Source: Stomoxys calcitrans
Lineage: Eukaryota > Arthropoda > Insecta > Diptera > Muscidae
Direction of reading: 5' to 3'
Assembly (NCBI RefSeq): GCF_963082655.1
Contig: NC_081553.1
Span: 64,139,392-64,203,391 of the forward strand
Length of the DNA: 64,000 nt
Below are positions 43,264 to 55,133 of this stretch, one piece after another. The notes under the pieces were generated by a model. It had not been told where the DNA came from. It ran no database searches and worked only from the letters and a program-made list of their open reading frames with translations. Position 1 is the first letter of the stretch. Each line of letters begins with the position of its first letter. Both the position numbers and the translations under genes were made by a program.

Positions 43264-45050
43264 AAAAACACTGAACTGAACCGAGCTAGTGAACTAACTG
43301 CCATATAAACTATATGAACTAGTGAACTTACTGAAAAAACTGAACTGAATTAATGAACTACTGAAAGAACTCAACTACAGAACTAAGTGAATTAGTGAAC
43401 TAACTGAACTAGTGAACTTAATGAACTAACTGAACTGCTTAACTAAATCACTAACTGAACTAACTGAATTAGTGAACTAACTCAATTACTGAACTCGCTG
43501 AATAAGTGAACTAACTGAACTAGTAAACTTACTGAACCAGTGAACTTACTGAACCAGTGAAATAATTGAAATAGTCAACTAACTACTAAATGAACTAGTG
43601 AACTAAGTAAACCGAGACAACAAGAGACATGAGGTTGGCTGTAGTTTGTGATTATCTTATAACTTATGAGCTTACTGAACTATTGAACTAAGTAAACTAG
43701 TTCAATGCAGACATTTCCAGAAATGAGGAGTCACTTGAAGTTGGATATGGACTACTGTATATAGAGGGACCTTAGATGATGCACTGATTCAAGATGTATG
43801 AGTTAGGCTGTAGTTTGTGATTCAATTCAATTACAAACTAACTGAACTAGTGAACTTAATGAACTAACTCAACAACTGGCCTTACTGAACTAACTGAACC
43901 AGTGAACTAACTGAACTAGTGAAATAATTGAACTAACTGAACTAGTGAACTAACTATACTAAATAAAATAACTGAACTAAGTAAACTCGTTCAATACAGA
44001 AATTCTTCATGAAATTTGCATTCACTTTAATGTCCAACGCAACTGTATATAGAGAAACCTTACATGACGCACTAATACAAGAGACATGAGATTGACTGTA
44101 GTTTGCGATTCAATTCAATTCAAACTAACTTAAATATAAACTAACTGAACTAATAAACTTACTGAACTAATTCAACTACTGACATAACTGAATTAGTGAA
44201 CTAAGTAAACTAACTGAACTTACAAAACTAGTAAACTTGCTGAACCGGTGAAATAACTGAACTAGCGAAATTATTGGATAAGTGAACTAACGGTACTAAA
44301 TGAACTAACTGAACTAGTTAACTAAGTAAACTGGTTCAATACAGACATTTCTGGTAATGAGCAGTCACTTTAATGTCCAACGCCACTGCATACAGAGAAA
44401 CCTTAGATGAGGAACTGATACAAGGACCATGAGTTTGGTTATAGTTTGTGATTCAAGGATTTGTTTTCTGTTTTTTGCCAGTGGAAGAGCAACTTGTCTG
44501 TGCACATGTTCCTTCTCAAATTGTCTTGAGATCAAGTTTCTATTCCACGAGCGTCTTAAGATAGAACATATTACTGCTGCCCAATTATAAATAAATTTCT
44601 TTAATCCGATTTCCCGGAAACTTTGCTTGAACAAAGCACATCCGATAACGAAGATCCCGTGCATCGTTAGATTTTTATTTCAATATGACATGAGAAAAAC
44701 ATCAGAGCTGGTATGTTAAATGATGAAAGAGATTGAACGGTAAAGGAATAGATAAAAAAACATGCTCACTGAACGAAACGAGCTAGTAAACTAAATGAAA
44801 TACAAACAAGCTGAACTATAACTTACTGAACTAGTTATAGTTCATTTGAACTAGTGAACTAACTGAACTAGCGAAATAATTCAACTAGTGAATTTAATTG
44901 AATTAGTGAACTAACTCAAGTAGGGAATTAATGAAATAACTGAATTAGTGAACTTACTGAACTAGATCACCAGTTCAGTAAGTTGACACTAGTAAAATAA
45001 TTGAACTAGTTAACTGACGGAACTAAATGAACTATGGCTTGTCTGTATAG
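43264..45050 (+). repeat. GAACTA-type tandem repeat with higher-order blocks
   Basis: Units of 8-11 bp, gaactagt and gaactaact, repeat with drift. They are punctuated by a unique-type block ('ttcaatgcagacatttcc', 'gagaaaccttagatga', 'ggctgtagtttgtgattcaa') at about 43702, 43990 and 44336, giving higher-order spacing of about 290 and 345 bp. The minus-strand frame at 44365-44664 lies mostly in the third unique block and has no recognised features. Confidence 0.85.
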
Positions 45051-45066
45051 ACATGAGCTATAACAT

Positions 45067-45369
45067 GCAAATGCAAATTTTGCCAATTAACATTCCACTA
45101 AGGAACAGGGGCAAACTTCTCACATATCAATGAGTGCAGTCCGATTCAAGTTTTAAGCTTAATAATATGGGGCCTCCTTTTTATAGCCGAGTCCGAACGG
45201 CGTGCGACACCTCTTTGGAAAGAAGTTTTACATGGCATAGTACCTCACAAATGTTGCCAGCATTTGGAGGGGAAAACCACCGTTGAAAATTTTTTCTGAT
45301 GGTCTCGCCAGGATTCGAACCCAGGCGTTCAGCGTCATAGGCGGACATGCTTACCTCTGCGCTACGGAG
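45067..45369 (-). mobile_element. tRNA-derived SINE, near full length, with target-site duplication
   Basis: Minus strand: head with B box ggttcgaatcc, A-box region gtagcgcagaggtaagc, complete body and tail. The flanking direct repeat is gctataacat (45057-45066 and 45370-45379). A small deletion lies in the 'cggcgtgcgacacc' region. It inserted at the edge of a Tc1/mariner transposase relic. Confidence 0.85.
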
Positions 45370-45379
45370 GCTATAACAT

Positions 45380-45973
45380 AGCCCCACAAAAAATAGTCTA
45401 AAGGCGTTAAATCGCACGATTTAGACGCCCAATTGACGGGTCCCGAACGCAAAAAACATGTTCACCGAACTCGTCTCTCAATAAGTCCATTGTTAAGCGT
45501 CATGAGTGGCAAGTCACACCATCTTGTTGAAACCACATGTCATGCAAGTCAAGCTCTTACAAAAAAAAAAGTTGGATATCATCTCACGGCAGCGCTCACT
45601 ATTCACAGTTATGTTACGTTTCGCATCATCTTTGAAGAAGTACGGTCCAATGATGCCACCAGCCCATAAACCGCACCAAACTGTGACTTTTTCTGGAGGC
45701 ATTGGTAGCTCTTGCAATGCTTCTGCCTGATCTTCACTACAAAATCGACAATTCTGCTTATTTATGTAACCATTGAGCAAAAAACGTGCTTCGTCGTAAA
45801 ATGGAAGAAGCGCGCGATGAACTTTCTTAAGAAAGCGCGCATTTTGATCATAAAAATTCAATAATTTGCAAGCGTTGTTCGTTTGTAAGACGGTACAAAG
45901 TTAAATTATAGACTTAACCGAGCAGTTCAAAACAGTGTTGCCAAAAAGATAATAGCTAAAAAATCACCCTATA
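45380..45973 (-). pseudogene. Tc1/mariner transposase relic, one terminus present
   Basis: The right edge 'aaaaatcaccctata' matches the agggtgattttt terminus of the element at 8447-9057. The minus-strand frame 45861-45514 (115 aa) carries an altered second-Asp motif (YDEARFLLNGY), then VTVWCGLWAGGIIGPYFF, then ITVNSERCREMI. Downstream (toward 45380) shifted frames show remnants of the HTS/DLL and final 'D-Y-F-L-W-G' region. The N-terminal DNA-binding part survives only as a scrap near 45860-45895. The gene is broken by frameshifts and deletion. It is closer to a normal transposase layout than the fold-back copy, so it preserves more of the C-terminal half. Confidence 0.8.
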
Positions 45974-46090
45974 TAAAAAAAAAAATTTTAAATCGATGCA
46001 GCCATCGCCTAGGTGGAGTCCGCCCCCCCCTCCCCCCTCACGGATATCACGAAACATAGTACCCTATTTTCCCCGAAGTACTTCCATCTA

Positions 46091-46163
46091 TGGGAGGCCA
46101 CCGTAGCGCAGAGGTTAGCATGTCCGCCTATGACGCTAAACGCCTTGGTTCGAATCCTGGCGT
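46091..46163 (+). repeat. SINE head only (tRNA-like A and B boxes)
   Basis: 'gtagcgcagaggttagcatg' with B box ggttcgaatcc (46149-46159), ending soon after 'tggcg'. The body is absent, so it is either a 3'-truncated SINE or a recombination remnant. It is not a functional tRNA: the acceptor stem does not close. Confidence 0.75.
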
Positions 46164-47880
46164 GAAAAATGTTCTCTCCAAATGCCTTCGCAAAACATCA
46201 AAAAACACGTTTTTAAGTATCTTTCCAGACATTTTTGCAAACATAAAAAACACCTACTTGCTAGGGCAGATTTCATCCTATACCCCCCCAAATATCGAGT
46301 CTAGGCACTCCCATTAAAAGCTATTAATGAAATCTTTGTTTCAACTTCTACTCCGTTTTTTTCTGCTTTCTTTTACAAATACTCTTGGTGGTGTTTTTAT
46401 TTTCTATACCATCATCATTGCCATACTCTCAACATCATCATTATCAACACCACCCTCCTCCTCCTCCCTCTCAAGTGTGTGTATGAGAATGGTGCGACAT
46501 AGGCTTTTTTTTAACCGCCCCCTATTGTATTATTCCAGCTATTGTTCGGCTGCTGTAGATGCAGTGCATCCATTTGTAATCCAAGGGGAGGTTGATGGGG
46601 AACCAAGTTGTGCAAGTTGGGACGCAAGAGCATGTAACACAAACATAAAAATGTTTTCATTGCCAATGCCTCAGTTATACTGAGTTCACTTTTTTTTCTT
46701 CTTCTTGTCGTTCCTTTACATTTTCCATGATATCCATGGCAGAACATTGGAATCAACACCCATGGAAAACGAACTTTAGTGCCTAGAATGAAAAGGCGGC
46801 AGACGAGAAGTAAGCGAAAAAAGGAAAAAAAAAAATAACTTTGCAACTTTAACCAACAACAACAACAGCGGCGGCAGCAGCAGCACCATATTGAGGGCTA
46901 AGTTCTGCTGCTTCATGCATTTTTATCGAACCAACTCCCTCACATCTCGCGAGAGACTGCCAGGCACTTCAAACAGACAGGCGTTTGGCAATAACCCCAC
47001 TGCTACAGCTACCACCTCATGGATTTTGGCCTAGCAAATTGTTCCATGACTTTGGGAGTAGAAAAACAGAGCACCATTGAATATATAACTTGAAAGGCTT
47101 CCCTATACCGACAACATCATCACTGCCACCCATTTCTGTTTGGGGATGTTGATGTTTTTTTTTGCTGTGTGCAGCAAAGCCTGTTGTATGTGCCTCGCCG
47201 CCTCGTGCTGCACATTTCTTCTTGGAGTTCGTTTTTGACTCCATTTCTGGGTTTTGTAGGCAGTTTGTTTTTGTTTGTGGGTTCTTTTTTTTTTTTGTAA
47301 ACTAAAGCCCCTAGTTATCTGTCTGTTGGTGGGCCGACTTTAGTTCAGGGGAAAAAAATGGTACACTCAAAAAAAAAAGCCAAGGTCAATCTAAAAACTT
47401 CTTTCGAGACGAGCTTAATGATGAGAGATTTTTTTGCAAATGGAAAAGTAAAGAAGGGAAATCGCTACACACACTAACCACTATGGGACGCGTTTCGTAA
47501 TTTGGTTTAGAATTACTCATCAGCCATACAAGGTGTGAAGGCTTCAAGTGTCGTACGTTGGTATGTTGTACTTATACCAAAATTGTTGCGAAAACGCCTC
47601 TATGATATAAATACCATATTAACCGCGCTCGAACACCCTGTCTATTACCTGTACTTTTCACAATGAATGTATGTTTCGTGTAATGGCAGATTTTTTGTCT
47701 ACACACCTTCACTACTCCCATGGTATACACATGATTCTGTGCATCTGTTGGAAGTTGTGTTGATGGCTTCGAAGGCTAGACAATGGCAACGGCTCTCGCT
47801 ATTTCTTCGTGTGCCCAGGTTCGAATCCCGGCCGAACTCTGCCGAATTTTTTCATTTTCAAGTTTTATGCCTGTTAGGGC
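46164..47880. other. Low-copy non-coding DNA
   Basis: I see no convincing gene. The opposing frames at 46327-46683 (plus) and 46511-46846 (minus) are short and lack domains. CAACAACAACAGCGGCGGC sequence (46856-46880) is typical of fly non-coding DNA. Confidence 0.45.
47762..47845 (+). other. tRNA-like segment (B box) of uncertain nature
   Basis: B box ggttcgaatcc at 47818-47828 followed by 'cggccgaac', and an A-box-like tggcttcgaagg at 47764, 54 bp upstream. This could be another tRNA-derived SINE head or a decayed tRNA gene. A cloverleaf is not convincing by eye. Confidence 0.35.
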
Positions 47881-49016
47881 GTAGATCATTAAATTTTATA
47901 ACTTTTTTGTTTGTTTTTTATTACTTTTTAATTTTTTAATTTTTTTTTTAACTTCTAGTGTTTTCTTAGAATCATAAAATCAGAAAACCCTAATAGATTC
48001 ACATGATTTACTATTTACAAGCCAAACAACAAATTGTTTTTTTTTAATCTTTTCTAAACTGGTTTCATTTGTTAAGTTTTTTATTAATTTTTTTCTTTTT
48101 AAAAATTATTTTTTGTTATTTTTTATATTTTTTTATTTATTTTATTATTGTATATATTTTTTAATGATTTTATTTTTGATTTTACATTTTTTTATTTTAT
48201 TTTTTTATGATTTTATACTTTTATGATCTTTCATGATTTTATATTTTTTTTTAAATTTTTTTTTTTTGTTATTTATCTAATTTTAATTTTGTTATTTTTT
48301 TTTTAATTATTGTTTTCTTATTTTTTTTAAATTTTTTTTTTCATTTTTTAATTTCGTTTTTTTCATTTTTTTATTTCGTTTTTTTTTTTTCATGTTTTTA
48401 TTTCGTTTTTTTCATTTTTTTATTTCGTTTTTTTCATCTTTTTATTTATTTTTTTTTTATTTAATTTCTGTTTTCTTTATTTTTAATTTTTATTTTATTA
48501 TTTGAACATATTTTTTAAAAATTTTTTTTATTATTATTTATCTTTAGGTTTTTGTTTATTTTTTATTCATTTTTTTTATTTCGTTTTTTTTTTCATTTTT
48601 TTATTTCGTTTTTTTCATCTTTTTATTTATTTTTTTTTTATTTAATTTCTGTTTTCTTTATTTTTAATTTTTATTTTATTATTTGAATATATTTTTTTAA
48701 AAATTTTTTTTATTATTATTTATCTTTAGGTTTTTGTTTATTTTTTATTCATTTTTTTGTTAACTTTTATATTTTTAAATTTTTTTTTTTTTCTTAAATT
48801 ACTTAAAATTTTTTTTGACTTTTTTTGTTTTATTTTTTTTTTAATTTTCTTAAAATTTTCTAATTTTTTTTTTTTAAATTTAAATTTTTTTAAATTTTCT
48901 TTAATAAAAATTTGTTTTTATATTTTATTTTTTTTTAGTTTCCTTTTTTGATTTTTTTTGTTATTTTTTCATTTTTTTTTTTAATTATTTTTTTATTTAA
49001 TTTCTGCTTCTTTAAT
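47881..49016. repeat. T-rich low-complexity tract with a 181-bp duplication
   Basis: T-runs with occasional A/C/G. A segment beginning 'tttttcatctttttatttat' and containing 'tttatctttaggtttttgtt' occurs at about 48430 and again at about 48611 (181-bp period). It directly abuts array G. Confidence 0.85.
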
Positions 49017-50676
49017 TATACCCTCCACCAAAGGATGGTGGGTATACTAATTTCGTCATTCTGTTTGTAACTACTCGAAATATTCGTCTGAGACCCCATA
49101 AAGTATATATATTCTTGACCGTCGTGACATTTTATGTTGATCTAGCCATGTCCGTCCGTCTGTTCGTCAGTCTGTCCGTCCGTCCGTCCATCTGTCCGTC
49201 CGTCTGTCCGCCCGTCCGACTGTCTGTCTGTCGAAAGCACGCTAACTTCCGAAAGAGTAAAGCTAGCCGCTTGAAAATGTGCATAAATACTTCTTATGAG
49301 TGTAGGTCGGTTGGTATTGTAAATGGGCCATATCGTTCCATGTTTTGATATAGCTGCCATATAAACCGATCTTGGGTCTTGACTTCTTGAGCCTCTAGAG
49401 TGCACAATTCTTATCCGATTGGAATGAAATTTTGCACGACGTGTTTTGTTATGATATCCAACAACTGTTCCAAAAATGGTTCAAATCGGTCCATAACCAG
49501 TTATAGTTGTCATATAAACCGATCTTGGGTCTCGACTTCTTGAGCCTCTAGAGTGCGCAATTCCCATCCGATTAGAATGAAATTTTGCACGACGTGTTTT
49601 GTTATGATATCCAACAACTGTGCCAAGTATGATTCAAATCGGTTTATAACCTGATATAGCTGTCATATAAACCGATCTTGGGTCTTGACTTCTTGAGCCT
49701 CTAGAGAGCGTAATTCTTATCCGATTGAAATGAAATTTTGCGCGACGTGTTTTATTATGATAGCTAATAACTGTGCCAGGTATGGTTTACATCGGTCCAT
49801 AAACTGATATAGCTGCCATATAAACAGATCTGGGGACTTGACTTCTTGAACTTCTAGAGGGGGCAATTCTTATCCGATTTAAATGAAATTTTGCATGACG
49901 TATTTTATTCTTACTTTGAACAACTGTGTCAAATAAGGTTCAAATCGGTTCATAACCCGATATAGCTGCCATATAAACCGATCTTCGATCTTGACTTCTT
50001 GACCCTCTAGAGGTCGCAATTATTATCCGATTTGGCTGAAATTGTGTACGACGGATCCTCTCATGACCACGTACGACGTGTTTTGTTATGATATCCAACA
50101 ACTGTGCCAAGTATGGTTCAAATCGGTTCATAACCTGATATAGCTGTCATATAAACCGATCTTGGGTCTTGACTTCTTGACCTTCTAGAGGGCGCAATTC
50201 CTATCCGATTTGGCTGAAATTTTGCATGACGTATTTTATTTTTACTTTCAACAACTTTGTCAAATAAGGTTCAAATCGGTTCATAACCTAATATAGCTGC
50301 CATATAAACCGATCTGGGATCTTAACTTCTTGACCCCTAGAGGTCGCAATTATTATCCGATATGGCTGAAATTTTGTACGACGGATCCTCTCATGACCAT
50401 CAACAAACGTGTTTATTATGGTCTGAATCGGTCTATAGCCCGATACAGCTCCCATATAAATCGATCTTGAGCCCCCAAAGGGCGCAATTCTTATCGGAAT
50501 TGGCTGACATTTTACACAGGTCTCCAACATGTAATAATATAATAATAGCAGAGCAAATCTTTTCTTATATCCTTTTTTGCCTAAGAAGAAATGCCGGGAG
50601 AAGAACTCGGAAAATGCGATCCATGGTGGAGGGTATGTAAGATTCGGCCCGGCCGAACTTAGCACGCTTTTACTTG
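49017..50676 (-). mobile_element. HINE/mini-me-like element with 153-bp tandem repeats (array G, minus strand)
   Basis: A complete inverted copy: it begins tataccctccacc/aaggatggtgggtata, then an expanded (GTCY)n microsatellite (49147-49235), about eight units, 'ccatggtggagggtatgtaa', palindrome ttcggcccggccgaa and the terminus 'cacgcttttacttg' (50676). T-rich tracts flank both sides. Some units carry the 'gtacgacggatcctctcatg' variant, shared with the lead-in of arrays E and H. Confidence 0.8.
49147..49235 (-). repeat. Expanded (GTCY)n microsatellite inside array G
   Basis: About 85-90 bp of gtcc/gtct repeats, where other copies have 15-45 bp. It is followed by 'gaaagcacgctaacttccga', as in all copies. 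Confidence 0.9.
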
Positions 50677-51310
50677 TTTTTACTTAATTTCGGTTTCTTT
50701 AATTTTTATTATATTTTTTTAAATATTTTTTGGGAAATTTTTTGTTTACTTTTTTATTTTTTTAAAATTTTTTTAATTTTCTTAATTTTTTTTTGTTTTA
50801 GTTTTTTTTTTTAAATTTTTGTTAATTGTCTTTATTAAAAATTTGTCTTCATATTTTATTTTTTTTTTGTATTATGAAAAATGTTTTTATTTATTCATCA
50901 TTTAAATTTTTTTTTTAATTTTTTTTTTTAATAAAATTATATTTAATGATTTTATATTTTGTTTGATTTTATTTTTGTTTTTTTTTTATTTTGATTTTAC
51001 ATTTTTTAATGATTTTATATTTTGATGTGTTTTTATATTTTTATAAAATTATATTTTTATGTGCTTTTATATTTTTTTAATTTTGTTGTTGTTATTTTTT
51101 CATTTTTTTTTAATTAAATTTTTTTTTTATTTTCTGTGTCTTTAATTTTTATTTTATTTTTTGAAATATTTTTGTTTAATCTTAACTTTTCTTATTGTTT
51201 TTCTTTTTAATTTATTCTTTTTCTTTTTTATTTAATTTTTTTTTTTTATATTTAATATTTTTTTTTTTTTTATTTTTATTATTTTTTTTTTTTTTTTTTT
51301 TGAATAATAT
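50677..51310. repeat. T-rich tract following the hairpin end of array G
   Basis: T-runs with ATTT/GTTT interruptions, ending in long T homopolymers at 51240-51300. Its position matches, in mirror image, the A-rich tracts beside arrays A, C and E. Confidence 0.85.
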
Positions 51311-52934
51311 TTTTTTCGTAATTTTTTTTTAACACATTCCAAAGAATAGCATAGCAAAACTTAAAAAAGTTTAGCAAGTGTGTGTTGTTGTCAAAACACT
51401 TTGACTGGCTTGGTGGATCGTGATTTCTGATACCCCATGTATCTTCACCTTTGTCAAAATGATTAAGGTGCCCTACATACCCAAAGACCATTGAGAACAT
51501 ATTTTAAGGATCAAAATAGAAGAGCGCAAACAGACAATTATAAATTTAGTTAAAGTTTTTTCCTTGAAAATTCTGTCTGACTTTCTTCCAGTGTAACTGC
51601 TGATGCTGCTACTTACTGGACTAGTGTTGCCATCTCTGCTAGCCTTGGTTAAAAGCAAAGAGTAATCAATATTTTTTTTTTTAGCTCTTGTTCCACCACT
51701 CACAAACTCTCTCCTCGGGGTTTGTCGGTATTTCATAATATCTTCTGTTTATTTTTTTTATCTTTTCTCTGTTGGTACGATACGTGCAACATTTGTATTG
51801 TTGGCAAGTAGTAAAATAAAAGTATCATCCATGCTGCATGCAGACTGCAGAAATTGTGAAAAACTCAACCTCCTCTCATTTCATTTCAACGTGATGCACA
51901 AGTGTTATAGCAGCTGCAAAACAAATCAACGGAAATGTTTTTTTTCAATGGTATATTCCAAAAATAAAACCAAAAACTGTCAGGAAAAGAAAAAATATGG
52001 AGAGGAGTTTCATTATTATTATTCAATTTTTTTCCAATGCTATTTCGGATATCGAAAGTAGTGGTGATGGGTATGGATTGCCAACTGTGCTAGTCGAGAC
52101 TGAAGTTGAAACGCCGACATGATAATGCATCAGCATTTTTTCACAATCTGAAGAGAATCCTTAGCATACAATGTCCAGTGCACCAAAAAAGGAACTACAT
52201 GCTGCACCTACTTTCGCCTAGGACTGCACTACAGGCAGCTTCAGACAGTCCCATTTGTTCAAGGCTTTTGGAGGCATGGGTATACAACGCCTACGTTATC
52301 TAGGTCAAGCACACTGAGATGATTATGAAACATGATCTGGAAGACATTATGTTTACTTTTAAGCTTAAAAACAATATTGCCAATATATGGACAATTAACA
52401 ACATAATATTTCATTCATGTCGAAAACACAAACAGTTTCGAACAATTAAACCACAAACTATTATCAAGGCTTTTTTCCCAATGCGAAATATTAAAATTGC
52501 CTTGTTTTTCAATTACAACACTATATTAAAAACACTACTCGAGAAAATGATTGCCATCACAATTGTGGCACCCACATACTTCCGCATGAGAAAATTACGG
52601 CTAAAAATAATTCTTATAATGGAATAAAAAAAAAATACATTAATTCTTTTTAAAAAGCATTAAAACAAAACAACTTGCGTCAAGCATCCGTATCACAGAA
52701 TATGGAAAAATCGTTTAAAAAAAACTATGAGTGAAAAATTCGCAGCAAATAAAAATGCAAAAAAAAAAATCGAAATGTTTCCAGCCAAGAGAAAAAAATT
52801 CAATAAATTATTGTCAAAGGAATTTTATGTAACAAACATAACTTCGCAAAACCTGATTTCCATTAAAATGCAATTAAATTAATTTAAACGTTTTAAAGAC
52901 AAAACAATACAAATTCTATAGATCATAGAGAAAA
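51311..52934. other. Low-copy non-coding DNA
   Basis: I see no gene with recognisable features. Short frames (51798-52061, 52106-52303, 52319-52627) lack domains and have ordinary AT-rich composition. Confidence 0.45.
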
Positions 52935-55133
52935 CAAGTAAAAGTTCGGCCGGGCCGAATCTTATATACCCTCCACCATGGATCTTTCCGAGTTCTTTTC
53001 CCGGCATCTCTTCTAGGGCAAAAAAACAGGATTAAAGAAAAGAATTGCTCTGCCATTAGAGCGTTATCAAGATATGGTTCGGTTTGGACCACAACTAAAT
53101 TACATGTTGGAGACTTGTGTAAAATGTCAGCCAACTCGAATTGGGCCCTTTGGGGGCTCGAGTAGTAAAATAGAGAGATGGATTTATATGGAAGCTGTAT
53201 CAGGCTATAGACCGATTCAGACCATAATAAACATGTACGTTGATGGTCATGAGAGAATCCGTCGTACAAAATTTAAGCCAAATCGGATAATAATTGCGAC
53301 CTCTAGAGGCTCGGATAGGAATTGCGCCCTCTAGTGGCTCAAGAAGTCAAGTCCCCAGATCGGTTTATATGACAGCTATATCAGGTTATGGACCGATTTG
53401 AACCATACTTGGCACTGTTGTTGAAAGTCGTAGCGAAACACGTCGTGCAAACTTTCATTAAAATCGGATAAAAATTGCGCCCTCTAGTGGCTCAAGAAGT
53501 CAAGATCCCAGATCGGTTTATATGGTAGCTATATTAGGTTATGAACCGATTTAAACCTTATTTGGCACAGTTGTCGGATATCACAACAAAATACTTCTTG
53601 CAAAATTTCAGCCAAATCGGATAATAATTGCGGCCTCTAGAGCCTCAAGATGTCAAGACCCAAGATCGGTTTATATGGCAGCTATATCAGGTTATTAACC
53701 AATTTCAACCATACTTAGCGCAGTTTTTGAAAGTCATATCGAAACACGTTGTGCAAAATTTCATTCCAATCGGATAAGAATTGCGCCCTCTAGAGGCTCG
53801 GATAAGAATTGCGCCCTCTAGAAGCTCAAGAAGTCAAGTCCCCAGATCGGTTTATACGACAGCTATATCAGATAATGGACCGATTGGCGCCATATTTGAT
53901 ACAGTTGTTGGATAGCATAACAAAACACTTGGTGCAAAATTTCATTCCAATCGGATACGAATTGCGCCCTCTAGTGGCTCAAGAAGTCAAGACCCAAGAT
54001 CGGTTTATATGGCAGCTATATTAGGTTATGAACCGATTTAGACCATACTCAGCACAGTTGTTGAAAGTCATAGCGAAACATGTCGTGCAAAATTTCATTG
54101 CAATCGGATAAAAATTGCGCCCTCTAGCGGCTCAAGAAGTCAAGACCCAAGATCGGCTTATATGGCAGCTATATCAGGTTATCAACCGATTTGAACCATA
54201 CTTGGCACAAATGTTAAACATCATAACAAAATACTTCGTGCAAAATTTCATTCCAATCGGATAAAAATTGCGCCCTCCAGAGGCTCAAAAAGCCAAGACC
54301 CAAGATCGGTTTATATGACAGCTATATCAGGTTATGGACCGATTTGAACCATGCTTAGCACAGTTGTTGGATGCCATTACAAAGCACTTGGTGCAAAATT
54401 TCATTCCAATCGGATAAGAATTGCGCCTTCTAGAGGCTCGGATAAGAATTGCGCCCTCTAGAGGCTCAAAAAGTCAAGACCCAAGATCGGTTTATATGGC
54501 AGCTATATCAGGTTATCAAACAATTTCAACCATACTTAGCACAGTTGTTGGATACCTTAACAAAACACTTGGTGCAAAATTTCATTCCAATCGGATAAAA
54601 ATTGCGCCCTCTAGAGGCTCGAAAAAGAATTGCGCCCTCTAGAGGCTCAAAAAGTCAAGACCCAAGATCGATTTATATGGCAGCTATATCAGGTTATCAA
54701 CCGATTTAGACCATACTTGGCATAGTTGTTGGATACCATAAAAAACACTTGGAGAAAAATTTCATTCCAATCGGATAAGAATTGCGCCCTCTACAGGCTC
54801 AAGAAGTTAAGACCCAAGATCGGTTTATATGGCAGCTATATCAAAACATGGACCGATATGGCCCATTTACAATCACAACCGACCTACACTACTAAGAAGT
54901 ATTTGTGCAAAATTTCAAACGGCTGGCATTACTCCTTCGAAAGTTGGCGTGCTTTCGACAGACAGACGGACGGACGGACGGACAGACGGTCGGACGGACA
55001 GACTAGATCGACATAAAATATCACGACGATCATGAATATATCTACTTTATGGGGTCTAAGACGAATATTTCGAGTAGTTACAAACAGAATGACGAAATTA
55101 GTATACCCCCATCCTATGGTGGAGGGTATAAAA
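52935..55133 (+). mobile_element. HINE/mini-me-like element with 153-bp tandem repeats (array H)
   Basis: The left end caagtaaaag lacks the 'cgtgctaag' bases, then palindrome ttcggccgggccgaa and 'tataccctccaccatgg'. About 12 units follow, several carrying an extra about 28-bp copy of 'ggataagaattgcgccctct' plus 'agaggctc' (at about 53312, 53800, 54438 and 54618). The right end has (GACG/GACA)n (54958-55003), 'tatacccccatcc' and 'ggtggagggtata'. Confidence 0.85.

Noticed and set aside
44365..44664. 99-codon minus-strand frame in the GAACTA region
   Set aside because: Lies mainly in a block that recurs within the repeat in diverged form; no domain.
46091..46163. Functional tRNA gene
   Set aside because: The A and B boxes fit, but the same head begins longer SINE copies and the acceptor stem does not pair.
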